Source: JANXQE01 sp035651635
GTDB taxonomy: Bacteria > Verrucomicrobiota > Verrucomicrobiia > Limisphaerales > UBA8199
Length of the DNA: 12,784 bases
Assembly (NCBI GenBank): GCA_035651635.1
Contig: DASRFK010000073.1
Span: 1-12,784, forward strand
Direction: 5' to 3'
The notes under the pieces are model-generated. The model was not told where the DNA came from. It saw only the letters and a list, made by a program, of their open reading frames with translations, and made no database searches. The translations under genes and the position numbers were made by a program. Positions 6,181-12,784 of the stretch are shown piece by piece (position 1 is the stretch's first letter; every line of letters begins with the position of its first letter).

Positions 6181-6250
6181 AACTTCTTTACAACGCGGTC
6201 CTTCAAAAGTACCCGAAGGTCGCGCGATTTTCCTGTGCGCGGCTTTGAAC

Positions 6251-6278
6251 CTGTAACCTGTAACTTGTAACTTGCCAC
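6251..6278. repeat. Heptamer tandem repeat, CTGTAAC type, four units
   Basis: Units read CTGTAAC, CTGTAAC, TTGTAAC and a decayed TTGCCAC, with a possible further decayed unit TTTGAAC just before (6244-6250). It is the third array in the window with an exact 7-base period but an unrelated unit. It lies 30 bases beyond the stop of the 1096-aa gene. Confidence 0.7.
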
Positions 6279-6307
6279 CACCCAGCGCCTCAGCAACTCG
6301 CGCATGT

Positions 6308-9300
6308 TTATCGGATTTGGTTCTTGGGAGAGCTTCGAGTCAGGACCATTGGGCCAATCCAGCGTGTGTTGTATTTGCGAGTCCAGGAATCATCGAGTCC
6401 GACGGGGCGTGCTTCACGTCCGTAGGCTTGATCATCCATGCCGATGAACGGCAAAGGCTCGACGCGCCAACCTTGGCCGACGTGGAAATCGGCGTCCTTA
6501 TCCCAGCCAACGACGTACAGGAAAAACTCGCGCACAAACTTATCGGGTTTTGGCGGAAGTTGAGCCGCCTGGAAGCTGAGCGACAGTTCATCACCGCCAT
6601 TGAGCAGGACCAGGGAATTGTCCTTATCTTTGACCAGTTCATCCACCGCTCCGTACCGCGTGCACCAACCCGACGGGGTGCGCCGCCACGGCGGAGAGAC
6701 AACGACTTTATCATATTCGGGAGCCAGCGGATCGGTATCGCAGGCGGCGTTCAGCGGACTGAATCCACGCCAGTGGAGGTCACTTTGATCGGGCAGCAGC
6801 GTGGTGACGCGATTCATTTCAGCGGACGCCTTTTCGCATAACGACGCAAAATCCCAGTAAAGTTCAAACGCGGTAGTCAGACGCAGCCGGCGTGTGCCTT
6901 TGGGTAGTTTGTTTTCGAGGTCCACCAGGATCGTTTTGGTTTTGCCGGCCGGGACGCCCACGGTGACCGGAACTGTTTTCCAGGTGCCGTCCGCGATCTC
7001 TGCTTCCAAGGTGGGAAACGGAAACGGAAGATTGGAATCGAGCGAAGCGGCGATATTGGCCATACCCCCGCCGAAGCGCAGCCATCCGTTGAGGACCAGC
7101 ACGAGCGGCTTGTCCAGCGGTAACTCGCCGAAGTCCATAATAACCGAAAACGGTTCGGCCAGGCCGCGCAGTTGCGGTTCCCGCAAGCGCACGGGAGCAA
7201 CCCGCTTCCCATCCACCGCCACGAGCGACTTGGTCACGTCAAGTCCGTCACTGCGCAGCGCCTGTTTGAGCGAAGCAACCGGACGAAGAGACCAAAGCTC
7301 GTGCGGCGGAAAGGGCTTGCCGGGAACCATCTTGCTGGTGGAATGCACAAGCGTCCCTTCAGGATGATCCACGACAACCAGTTTGGCGTGGTCGAGGTAC
7401 AGCACCTCGCGCAGTTCTTCAGTGATACGAACCTCGTAGTGGCGATCTCTGGGGCGAAACTGTTGTTCATCGCCGAGTGCCAAAAACTCCTCGGGATCGG
7501 CTTCCACATACCGGTTATACGAAACCGGCAACCCCAGCGGAGAAGAGCCAAGAATATCCGTGACGAACCGAAAGTGTTGTCCGTCCCAGGCATAAAGATA
7601 TGGGCAGGAACCGGTCGGCAGCGCGAGTTCCGCCAGGGTCACGGGTTGTGGTTGAACCGGCAGGTCGACCAGAGTTGTGGTCAGGTCAAACCAACGCGTT
7701 TTGAGGACATCGATTTTATCGTGCTTGCCAACGCCAATCTCGAACGGCAGCCGTTCGAGGGTACGGATGGCTCGCCAGCCTTCCGCCAGAAGTTCGACGC
7801 GCACCCCGAGCGCGCTCGGGTTCGAGCGGTTGCCGACCAAAAGCAGCTTGAGTTGGTGATTGGCGTTGCCGCCGTCATTGCGCCAGTACTGCAGGCCAGC
7901 GCTGGAACTGAATATGAGATCGGTGTCGCCGTCATTGTCGAAATCGGCCGAAACAACCGAATCTACGGTTCCAATGGCGCTCAGTCCCAAGGCGGAGGTC
8001 GTATCTTGAAAACCCGCTTTGCCGAGGTTGCGCCACACTCGAACGCCATTGCCGTAGGCTAAAATGTCCAGCCAGCCGTCATTGTCGTAATCCACCAGGA
8101 GAATGCCTTTGGGTTGCAGGCCTTTTGCTTCGAGTCTTTGGGGCTGTTTGATCCCGGAAAAGATCACGTTGAGCCCGTTTTCGTCTCCAGTTACCGCATC
8201 AAGCAACAAGTCGTTGTTCAAGTCGCCGGCCGCTAATACATCCCCGGCCGGCCACTCTGTGGTGCTGTTGGTTTCAACAAAGCCGCCGGCGCGTTGCTTG
8301 GCGAAAAACACCGGCGCCTTGCCGCTGCGGGTGACAAAGACACCTGGAATGTCCTCGTTATTCCAATCCTCAACCGCCACGTGCTGCGCACCGGGAAAGT
8401 CTGATGGCAACCCGGAGTTGGTGGTGGCGTCCATGAAATACCCGTTGCCCAGGTTGCGATAAACGCGCAGGCCCTGGCCCTGGGGCAGGACCACCAATAA
8501 GTCGAGCTTGCCGGTGAAATCTAAATCGGCCAGCAGGCCATCACTGGCTTTGACGCCTTTGAGGCCGGAGGCGGCGGTAACTTCGCGGAATTGCCCGTTG
8601 GTGGCAAAACGGAATACCTGTGAGTTCTGCTCGCCAAGGAGGACGATGTCTTCAAAACGATCGTTGTTCAGATCGCCGACCAAACACGTGTGATAAGCCC
8701 CATTGGTTGCCCCTGGCACTGGCCCGCCTACCGGAGTGAACTTGCCCTTGCTGTTGTCAAGCAGGCGGAAGCTGTTGCTTTGAATTACGAACAGGCTGTT
8801 CCGGCCATCGTGATTATAATCCACGACCCCCACCGGGCCGTGGTAAGAACCTGCCTCCGGGCCAAACGCATCCGCGGTGGCGGCGACGAAGTGGACCGGA
8901 ATACCGTGACGGTCGGGTTGTTCCAGGGCGAACGATACAATCGGCTGAGTATATTTGCATTTCTCAAAGGCCGCAGCGCCACCCGGAGGCGGGCTGGCGC
9001 TCTTGCCCTGGATCTGTTGATGTTTGGCCAACTCCTGCGCGGCATCCGCGTCGCGCCCGGCTCGCTGGTAAAGCCGGCTGAGTTGATAGTGCGCCGAGGG
9101 ATGCTCGGGATCGAACTGAACAACGGTTTCAAATTCATGGATCGCATCGTCCAGGTTGCCCAGTCGTTCCTGAGCCAGGCCCAATTGAAAGTTTAGAGCG
9201 GTGACGGCGGGATCGATCTTTTGCGATTGTTGGAACGCTTCAACCGCGTTGGTCGCCTGGTTCAAGTGCAAATAGGCACAGCCTATCAGGTAATAGGCGG

Positions 9301-9598
9301 CGGCGTTGTTGCGATCGAGGTTGAGCGCCTGCTGAGCTTGCGCGAGCACGTCCTGGTTGCTTTCGGCAAGCAAATCGGCATTGGCCAGGTTCAAGTGCGC
9401 GGCGATGCTTTCCGGAGCGAGTCTAACGGCCTTGGTATAAGCGTTGATCGCGTTCGTGGCTTCACCTTTCTCGAGATAGCCCGCGCCAACTGCCATCCAA
9501 TGCTCGAAGGTGTCCGGTTGCCGGGGCCGGAGAAAAAAGGCAAGGACGGCTGCTAATATGACGCAGGCGAGAACAATCCACACCAGGCGTTTTTGCAT
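6308..9598 (-). CDS. Large membrane-anchored TPR / FG-GAP beta-propeller / ASPIC-UnbV-like protein
   Basis: This 1096-aa envelope protein has no assignable reaction. An N-terminal hydrophobic helix (about 5-23) is either an anchor or a signal peptide. TPRs occupy about 31-196, for example AINAYTKAVRLAPES and AIHEFETVVQFDPEH. A propeller follows with seven calcium-binding FG-GAP/VCBS-type loops: DYNHDG (260), DLNNDR (309), DLDFTG (358), DWNNED (411), DLNNDL (459), DYDNDG (503) and DFDNDG (552). Loops 3 and 4 are degenerate. An ASPIC/UnbV-like segment (about 583-650, around SNPSALGVRVELL) comes next. The last 440 residues, starting CPYLYAWDGQHFRFVTDILG (665-684), are beta-rich with PSGWCTRYGAVDELV (975-989) and NGGDELSLSF (1000-1009), and I cannot name them. 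Similar TPR plus FG-GAP proteins are common in Verrucomicrobiota and Acidobacteriota. ATG at 9598 has no Shine-Dalgarno. Confidence 0.9.
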   Translation of the reverse strand: MQKRLVWIVLACVILAAVLAFFLRPRQPDTFEHWMAVGAGYLEKGEATNAINAYTKAVRLAPESIAAHLNLANADLLAESNQDVLAQAQQALNLDRNNAAAYYLIGCAYLHLNQATNAVEAFQQSQKIDPAVTALNFQLGLAQERLGNLDDAIHEFETVVQFDPEHPSAHYQLSRLYQRAGRDADAAQELAKHQQIQGKSASPPPGGAAAFEKCKYTQPIVSFALEQPDRHGIPVHFVAATADAFGPEAGSYHGPVGVVDYNHDGRNSLFVIQSNSFRLLDNSKGKFTPVGGPVPGATNGAYHTCLVGDLNNDRFEDIVLLGEQNSQVFRFATNGQFREVTAASGLKGVKASDGLLADLDFTGKLDLLVVLPQGQGLRVYRNLGNGYFMDATTNSGLPSDFPGAQHVAVEDWNNEDIPGVFVTRSGKAPVFFAKQRAGGFVETNSTTEWPAGDVLAAGDLNNDLLLDAVTGDENGLNVIFSGIKQPQRLEAKGLQPKGILLVDYDNDGWLDILAYGNGVRVWRNLGKAGFQDTTSALGLSAIGTVDSVVSADFDNDGDTDLIFSSSAGLQYWRNDGGNANHQLKLLLVGNRSNPSALGVRVELLAEGWRAIRTLERLPFEIGVGKHDKIDVLKTRWFDLTTTLVDLPVQPQPVTLAELALPTGSCPYLYAWDGQHFRFVTDILGSSPLGLPVSYNRYVEADPEEFLALGDEQQFRPRDRHYEVRITEELREVLYLDHAKLVVVDHPEGTLVHSTSKMVPGKPFPPHELWSLRPVASLKQALRSDGLDVTKSLVAVDGKRVAPVRLREPQLRGLAEPFSVIMDFGELPLDKPLVLVLNGWLRFGGGMANIAASLDSNLPFPFPTLEAEIADGTWKTVPVTVGVPAGKTKTILVDLENKLPKGTRRLRLTTAFELYWDFASLCEKASAEMNRVTTLLPDQSDLHWRGFSPLNAACDTDPLAPEYDKVVVSPPWRRTPSGWCTRYGAVDELVKDKDNSLVLLNGGDELSLSFQAAQLPPKPDKFVREFFLYVVGWDKDADFHVGQGWRVEPLPFIGMDDQAYGREARPVGLDDSWTRKYNTRWIGPMVLTRSSPKNQIR

Positions 9599-9604
9599 GA
9601 TGGG

Positions 9605-9633
9605 ATTTTGTCAGTAGCGCCGTAGCGTGGCAA
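9605..9633 (-). promoter_or_regulatory. Candidate promoter giving a leaderless transcript for the 1096-aa gene
   Basis: On the minus strand TTGCCA (9628-9633) is followed after 17 bases by CAAAAT (9605-9610), matching the -35 and -10 consensus at 5 of 6 and 4 of 6. A start 7 bases further on would fall at the A of the ATG (9598), consistent with the missing Shine-Dalgarno. The same TTGCCA hexamer precedes the TPR gene. Evidence is only motif fit. Confidence 0.3.
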
Positions 9634-9744
9634 TGCGTAAGCGGGGCGGGGGCAACGAGCAGACCGCCGAATTCAGATCTGTTTTCTCTGGTTCAGCAAA
9701 CGGAGGCTTTCCCTCGGGCAGCCTATGTCTGATATTCCGGAGGC

Positions 9745-11178
9745 GTGCCCGGAAGCGTTTTCATTGCGAAGTGCGTGGATTGTTTTGTCCGTTTAGCCGG
9801 TGCGCTGGCGGCGGCCCAAGTCTGCTCTTTTGGGAACATCGTCACCGCCGCCGACTGGCCACGGTTCCTTGGACCGGAGGGCAACAACACCTCGCGCGAA
9901 ACTGGTTTGGTCGAGAAATGGTCGACCAACGGCCTGCCCATCGTTTGGCAGAAGCAAGTCGGCTCGGGTTACAGCGCGCCTTCTGTGCTTGGCGGAAGGC
10001 TGGTATTGCACCATCGCCTCCAAGACGAAGAAATTATCGAATGTTTCAAGGCAGACACCGGCGAATTCGTATGGCGCTACGCCTACCCGACGACCTTCAC
10101 GGATCCGTTTGGCTATAACAGCGGCCCGCGATGCACACCGACACTGACTTCGAATCGTTGCTACTGCTTCGGAGCGGAAGGCAAATTGGTCTGCCTGGAT
10201 TTCAACAACGGCAAACCGGTTTGGCAGCGCGATACCGCCAAAGAATGGAACGTGCCTGAGCCATTTTTCGGGGTCGGCAGCACGCCATTGCTCGAAGGGG
10301 ATCAGTTAATCGTGATGGTCGGCGGTCAGCCCAACTCGGCGGTTGTGTCGTTCGAGGCCGCTACTGGCAAGGTGCTTTGGGAAAACGGTGGCAGCACCAA
10401 CTGGAATGGCGTGCGCACGCTCGGCTGGCGCGGCGAGGCCCCGTATCACTGGTCGGGGTTCGAAAAAATGGCCAGCTACTCTTCCCCCGTGGCCGCGACG
10501 ATTCATGGGAGACGACACGTGCTTTGCTTCACCCGGCAGGGGCTGATGTCTTTGAACCCGACGAACGGCTCGGTTTATTTCAGCCGCTGGTTTGAATCGC
10601 AGGTAAACGAATCCGTGAACGCGATGTGTCCGGTGGTGCACGACGACCTGGTGCTCATCTCAGCTGCCTACTATCATATCGGAGCCGTGTTATTGCGCGT
10701 GGGTCCGGATGGGGATTCGTTCGAGGAAGTTTGGCGCAGCCCGGAACGCAGCCATGAAACAGTGGGCGGCGGAGCACCAGCACCGGTCCTGGAAATTCAT
10801 TGGAACACGCCGGTGCTGACGGGTGGGTTCCTGTACGCTTTCAGCGGGCGCAATGAGCCGGATGCCTCGTTCCGGTGCGTCGAGTTCGAGACCGGCAAGC
10901 TGATGTGGAGCCGTTCCGAGCAGTGGCGTCCGCATAGCACTGCGCAGCCGTCCGTTTATGGGCGCGGCTCCGCGATCCTGGCGGATGGAAAGCTTTGGAT
11001 CCTAGGCGAAGGCGGCAAACTCGGGCTGTTCGCGCTTAACCCGCAAGCAGAGGAGCTTTGTTCCTGGCAACTGCCGCAGCTGCACTATCCCTGCTGGGCG
11101 GCGCCGGTGCTTGCGAATAAGAAACTCTATTTGCGGAGCGAGGATCGGTTGATCTGTCTGGATCTGAGCCGGCGATGA
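9745..11178 (+). CDS. Exported PQQ-like beta-propeller protein, possibly frameshifted at its signal peptide
   Basis: The product resembles the PQQ-binding-like (WD40-type) propeller proteins that are abundant and secreted in Verrucomicrobiota and Planctomycetota. Whether it binds PQQ is unknown. The mature part starts at DWPRFLGPEGNNTS (about 37-50) after an Ala-rich segment ending VTAA. Propeller strands follow, such as CFKADTGEFVWRY (100-112), CLDFNNGKPVWQRD (150-163), SFEAATGKVLWEN (202-214), SLNPTNGSVYFSRW, CVEFETGKLMWSRS and RLICLDLSRR. The in-frame GTG at 9745 is a poor start because GGAGG ends one base before it. A TTG at 9764 in the next frame, 8 bases after GGAAG, would encode MRSAWIVLSV and then hit TAG at 9794. 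Adding one T in 9792-9794 would join it to LAGALAAAQ and make a textbook signal peptide. So the true start may lie across a one-base deletion or assembly error. The body is intact. Confidence 0.88.
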   Translation: MPGSVFIAKCVDCFVRLAGALAAAQVCSFGNIVTAADWPRFLGPEGNNTSRETGLVEKWSTNGLPIVWQKQVGSGYSAPSVLGGRLVLHHRLQDEEIIECFKADTGEFVWRYAYPTTFTDPFGYNSGPRCTPTLTSNRCYCFGAEGKLVCLDFNNGKPVWQRDTAKEWNVPEPFFGVGSTPLLEGDQLIVMVGGQPNSAVVSFEAATGKVLWENGGSTNWNGVRTLGWRGEAPYHWSGFEKMASYSSPVAATIHGRRHVLCFTRQGLMSLNPTNGSVYFSRWFESQVNESVNAMCPVVHDDLVLISAAYYHIGAVLLRVGPDGDSFEEVWRSPERSHETVGGGAPAPVLEIHWNTPVLTGGFLYAFSGRNEPDASFRCVEFETGKLMWSRSEQWRPHSTAQPSVYGRGSAILADGKLWILGEGGKLGLFALNPQAEELCSWQLPQLHYPCWAAPVLANKKLYLRSEDRLICLDLSRR

Positions 11179-11200
11179 GAATTGCCGCACCGGGCACTTG

Positions 11201-12784
11201 TCATTGGACCATAACAACTCGATAAAACTGATTCGAAGTGGTTTCAATCGGCAGGGAAACCTGCACGAGATTGCTGGTAGCCAGGAACGGGTTGCCGACG
11301 TTAGTCCAGCCGAACCGGAAGAGATCGGCGCTGGATTGAATTTGATAGGAGACATTCATGACTGCGCTCCAGCTAAGGGAGAAATTGCCGCCGGAGATCA
11401 TGGCGGAGCTTAGAAGTGGTGCGGGAAGGGCCTGCACCGTCACGTCATCGAGGCCAAATGCCCCGGGCGTGTTATTGAAATCAAATTCCAATGTCCCGCT
11501 GGTGCCCGCCGAGGAAACCATGTATTGCAGGTTTGTCCAGCCAAACGCAGGCAGGTTCGTGGCCGTAAAAAGTGTCGAACCGTTCCAGATAGCGGCGAAA
11601 CCGTTCGGGGCTGTGTGGCCCTGGTCGTCGGAAATGCTGGTCAACCAGAATGAAATCAACAATTTTTGGCCCGCAATCGTCGGAACGGTTTGCGACAACG
11701 TCCCGTTATCGGGCCATTGGCCAAGGTAACCCCCATAGATCCCGGAGTGCACAAACAGCTCATCCGGTTGGCCTGGGAGCGCCTCTTGTCCCGCAACATC
11801 CGCATCATCGCCGGCGAGGGCAAAAGTGAGCGTTGTGTCCCCAACATAAGTCCAGTCAGTGAGGTCGCCGGTTTCAAAACCGCCGTTGCCCACGTACAGG
11901 TCAAACTGCCGGTTTTGCGTCGTGCCGGCGGTGAGATTTTGGAACAGGACGTTGCCACTGGCATGGGTGATCAAAAGGCGATTCGCATTCGCGTTGAGGC
12001 TTACAGTCACAGTAGCGCTGGGACCGCCCGGATTCAACGTGCCGCCGGTGGCTGAAACATTCAGCCAGCTCGAACCACCGGCCAGGCTCCAGGTCAGCGG
12101 CGTCGAACCGGTGTTGGTCAGCGTGTAAGTTTCGGTGCTGACGCTGAACGGCCCGCCATTTCGGCCCTGCGACGTGAAGCCCAACGGAGGGGTGATGCGC
12201 AGATTGTCCAAAGGCGGCGACAAAAGCGCCGGGATGAGATTATCGCCGTTCGGGGTGCCCCAGCCCGTGCAGAGATCATAGCCGGCAACGGCCTGGTATT
12301 TCGTTGGACTGGAGCTGTTGGTGTTGCTGCCGGTAGTAATGTCGTGAAAGCAGGACGCGTAGAGGGCGCTTTTCCCAATCGCGTAAAGAGCCGGATTGAC
12401 AAAACCCACTGGCGGCTGGCCCTTGGCGGCGGCTTGCTGGTTGGCCAGCGCCAGCAGTCCGGCCCAGAGGGGAGCAGCCAGGCTGGTGCCTGCCTCCGGG
12501 AAATCAGAGGATTGTCCGATAAAATCGGTCCCCCAAACGACATTTATATTGTCGGCTACCATGGCCACATCCGGCACGTTGCGCATCGTGGTGGAGCCCT
12601 GGTTGGCCGTCATGCTGATGCCTTGCTGCCAGCTCGGGATGCCATAAACGAGGCTGATTCCTCCGCCGGACGCTTCCTCGGGTGTTGCACCAAAAAGAGG
12701 ATCGTTCGCGGCTGGCGTGAGCCAAGAGGTTTCCGACGACCATTCTCCCGTCGAGCTGAGCGTCAAGGTTGTTCCGCCAACCAC
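11201..12784 (-). CDS. S53 (sedolisin-type) serine-carboxyl peptidase, C-terminal part, with binding-type modules
   Basis: S53 peptidases are secreted, usually acid-active endopeptidases made as proenzymes. The gene runs off the right edge. The visible 527 residues lack the propeptide and the catalytic Glu/Asp. Seen are VGGTTL at the start, GGGIS (about 40-44), RNVPDVAMVAD (68-78), the catalytic Ser in AGTSLAAPLWAGLLAL (98-113, Ser101), and the calcium-site segments FHDITTGSN (146-154) and AGYDLCTGWGTPNG (167-180). Behind the protease come a BACON-like beta domain (about 195-298, YTLTNTGSTPLTWSL), a carbohydrate-binding-like module opening NGGFETGDLTDW (300-311) and ending in GLDDVTV (444-450), and a C-terminal Fn3/Ig-like module (about 458-527) closing with NQFYRVVMVQ. 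No PEP-CTERM or type 9 sorting tail is evident. It converges on the PQQ-like gene with a 22-base gap and no clear terminator. Confidence 0.9.
   Translation of the reverse strand: MVGGTTLTLSSTGEWSSETSWLTPAANDPLFGATPEEASGGGISLVYGIPSWQQGISMTANQGSTTMRNVPDVAMVADNINVVWGTDFIGQSSDFPEAGTSLAAPLWAGLLALANQQAAAKGQPPVGFVNPALYAIGKSALYASCFHDITTGSNTNSSSPTKYQAVAGYDLCTGWGTPNGDNLIPALLSPPLDNLRITPPLGFTSQGRNGGPFSVSTETYTLTNTGSTPLTWSLAGGSSWLNVSATGGTLNPGGPSATVTVSLNANANRLLITHASGNVLFQNLTAGTTQNRQFDLYVGNGGFETGDLTDWTYVGDTTLTFALAGDDADVAGQEALPGQPDELFVHSGIYGGYLGQWPDNGTLSQTVPTIAGQKLLISFWLTSISDDQGHTAPNGFAAIWNGSTLFTATNLPAFGWTNLQYMVSSAGTSGTLEFDFNNTPGAFGLDDVTVQALPAPLLSSAMISGGNFSLSWSAVMNVSYQIQSSADLFRFGWTNVGNPFLATSNLVQVSLPIETTSNQFYRVVMVQ

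Noticed and set aside
4419..6278. A CRISPR array as explanation of the repeated short units.
   Set aside because: The units are 7-10 bases, directly adjacent without spacers, and there is no cas gene.
6108..6305. A 65-codon minus-strand frame over the intergenic repeats.
   Set aside because: Its product is the translation of the tandem heptamers and CGCA units (FRPSGFGFRV, LCALLRLLL), a known type of false small ORF.
7172..8062. A 296-codon plus-strand frame inside the 1096-aa gene.
   Set aside because: The opposite strand encodes FG-GAP calcium loops through this stretch, and the plus frame reads as low-complexity antisense sequence.
9627..10118. A 163-codon plus-strand frame overlapping the start of the PQQ-like gene.
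   Set aside because: It has no domain features and overlaps the propeller gene in another frame. It is also not the frame that would repair the signal peptide.
11179..11200. A terminator between the convergent PQQ-like and S53 genes (TGCC and GGCA arms near 11183-11196).
   Set aside because: The stem is only about 4 bp and has no T-run on either side.

Overview
The window looks like a chromosomal segment of a soil or freshwater Verrucomicrobiota bacterium, probably close to Pedosphaera/Limisphaerales. This is inferred from gene style, not from a marker search. Clues are moderately high GC, few strong Shine-Dalgarno sequences, a very large TPR plus FG-GAP protein, a PQQ-like propeller opening with a WPRFLGPEG-type motif, a secreted S53 protease with stacked adhesion-like modules, and short 7-bp tandem repeats between genes.

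Bases 1-511 hold the ribosomal pair rpmG (L33) and rpsR (S18) on the plus strand, closed by a strong bidirectional terminator. Bases 543-4223 are minus-strand housekeeping genes, read from right to left: a DHH-family phosphoesterase, rph (RNase PH), a histidine phosphatase, prmA (L11 methyltransferase), and a small basic 54-aa protein of unknown function. The first four are close or overlapping and are probably one operon for RNA turnover and ribosome modification.

Bases 4224-4453 are noncoding, with an imperfect hairpin and a 7-bp repeat array. A membrane-anchored five-TPR protein (minus) and a membrane-anchored coiled-coil protein (plus) are then divergently transcribed from a 63-bp gap. 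Bases 6077-6307, between convergent genes, hold three short repeat arrays.

Bases 6308-12784 encode three large envelope or secreted proteins: a 1096-aa TPR/FG-GAP propeller protein (minus), a PQQ-like propeller protein (plus) whose signal peptide appears split by a one-base frameshift, and the C-terminal 527 residues of an S53 (sedolisin-type) protease (minus) that runs off the right edge.

I see no CRISPR array, IS element, phage gene, tRNA or rRNA. Most of the window is ordinary chromosome. The points most worth a second look are the probable frameshift at the start of the PQQ-like gene, the unrelated 7-bp repeat arrays sharing one period, a 12-codon Trp-rich mini-ORF linking rph to the phosphatase gene, the uncharacterised C-terminal half of the 1096-aa protein, and the 54-aa basic protein.
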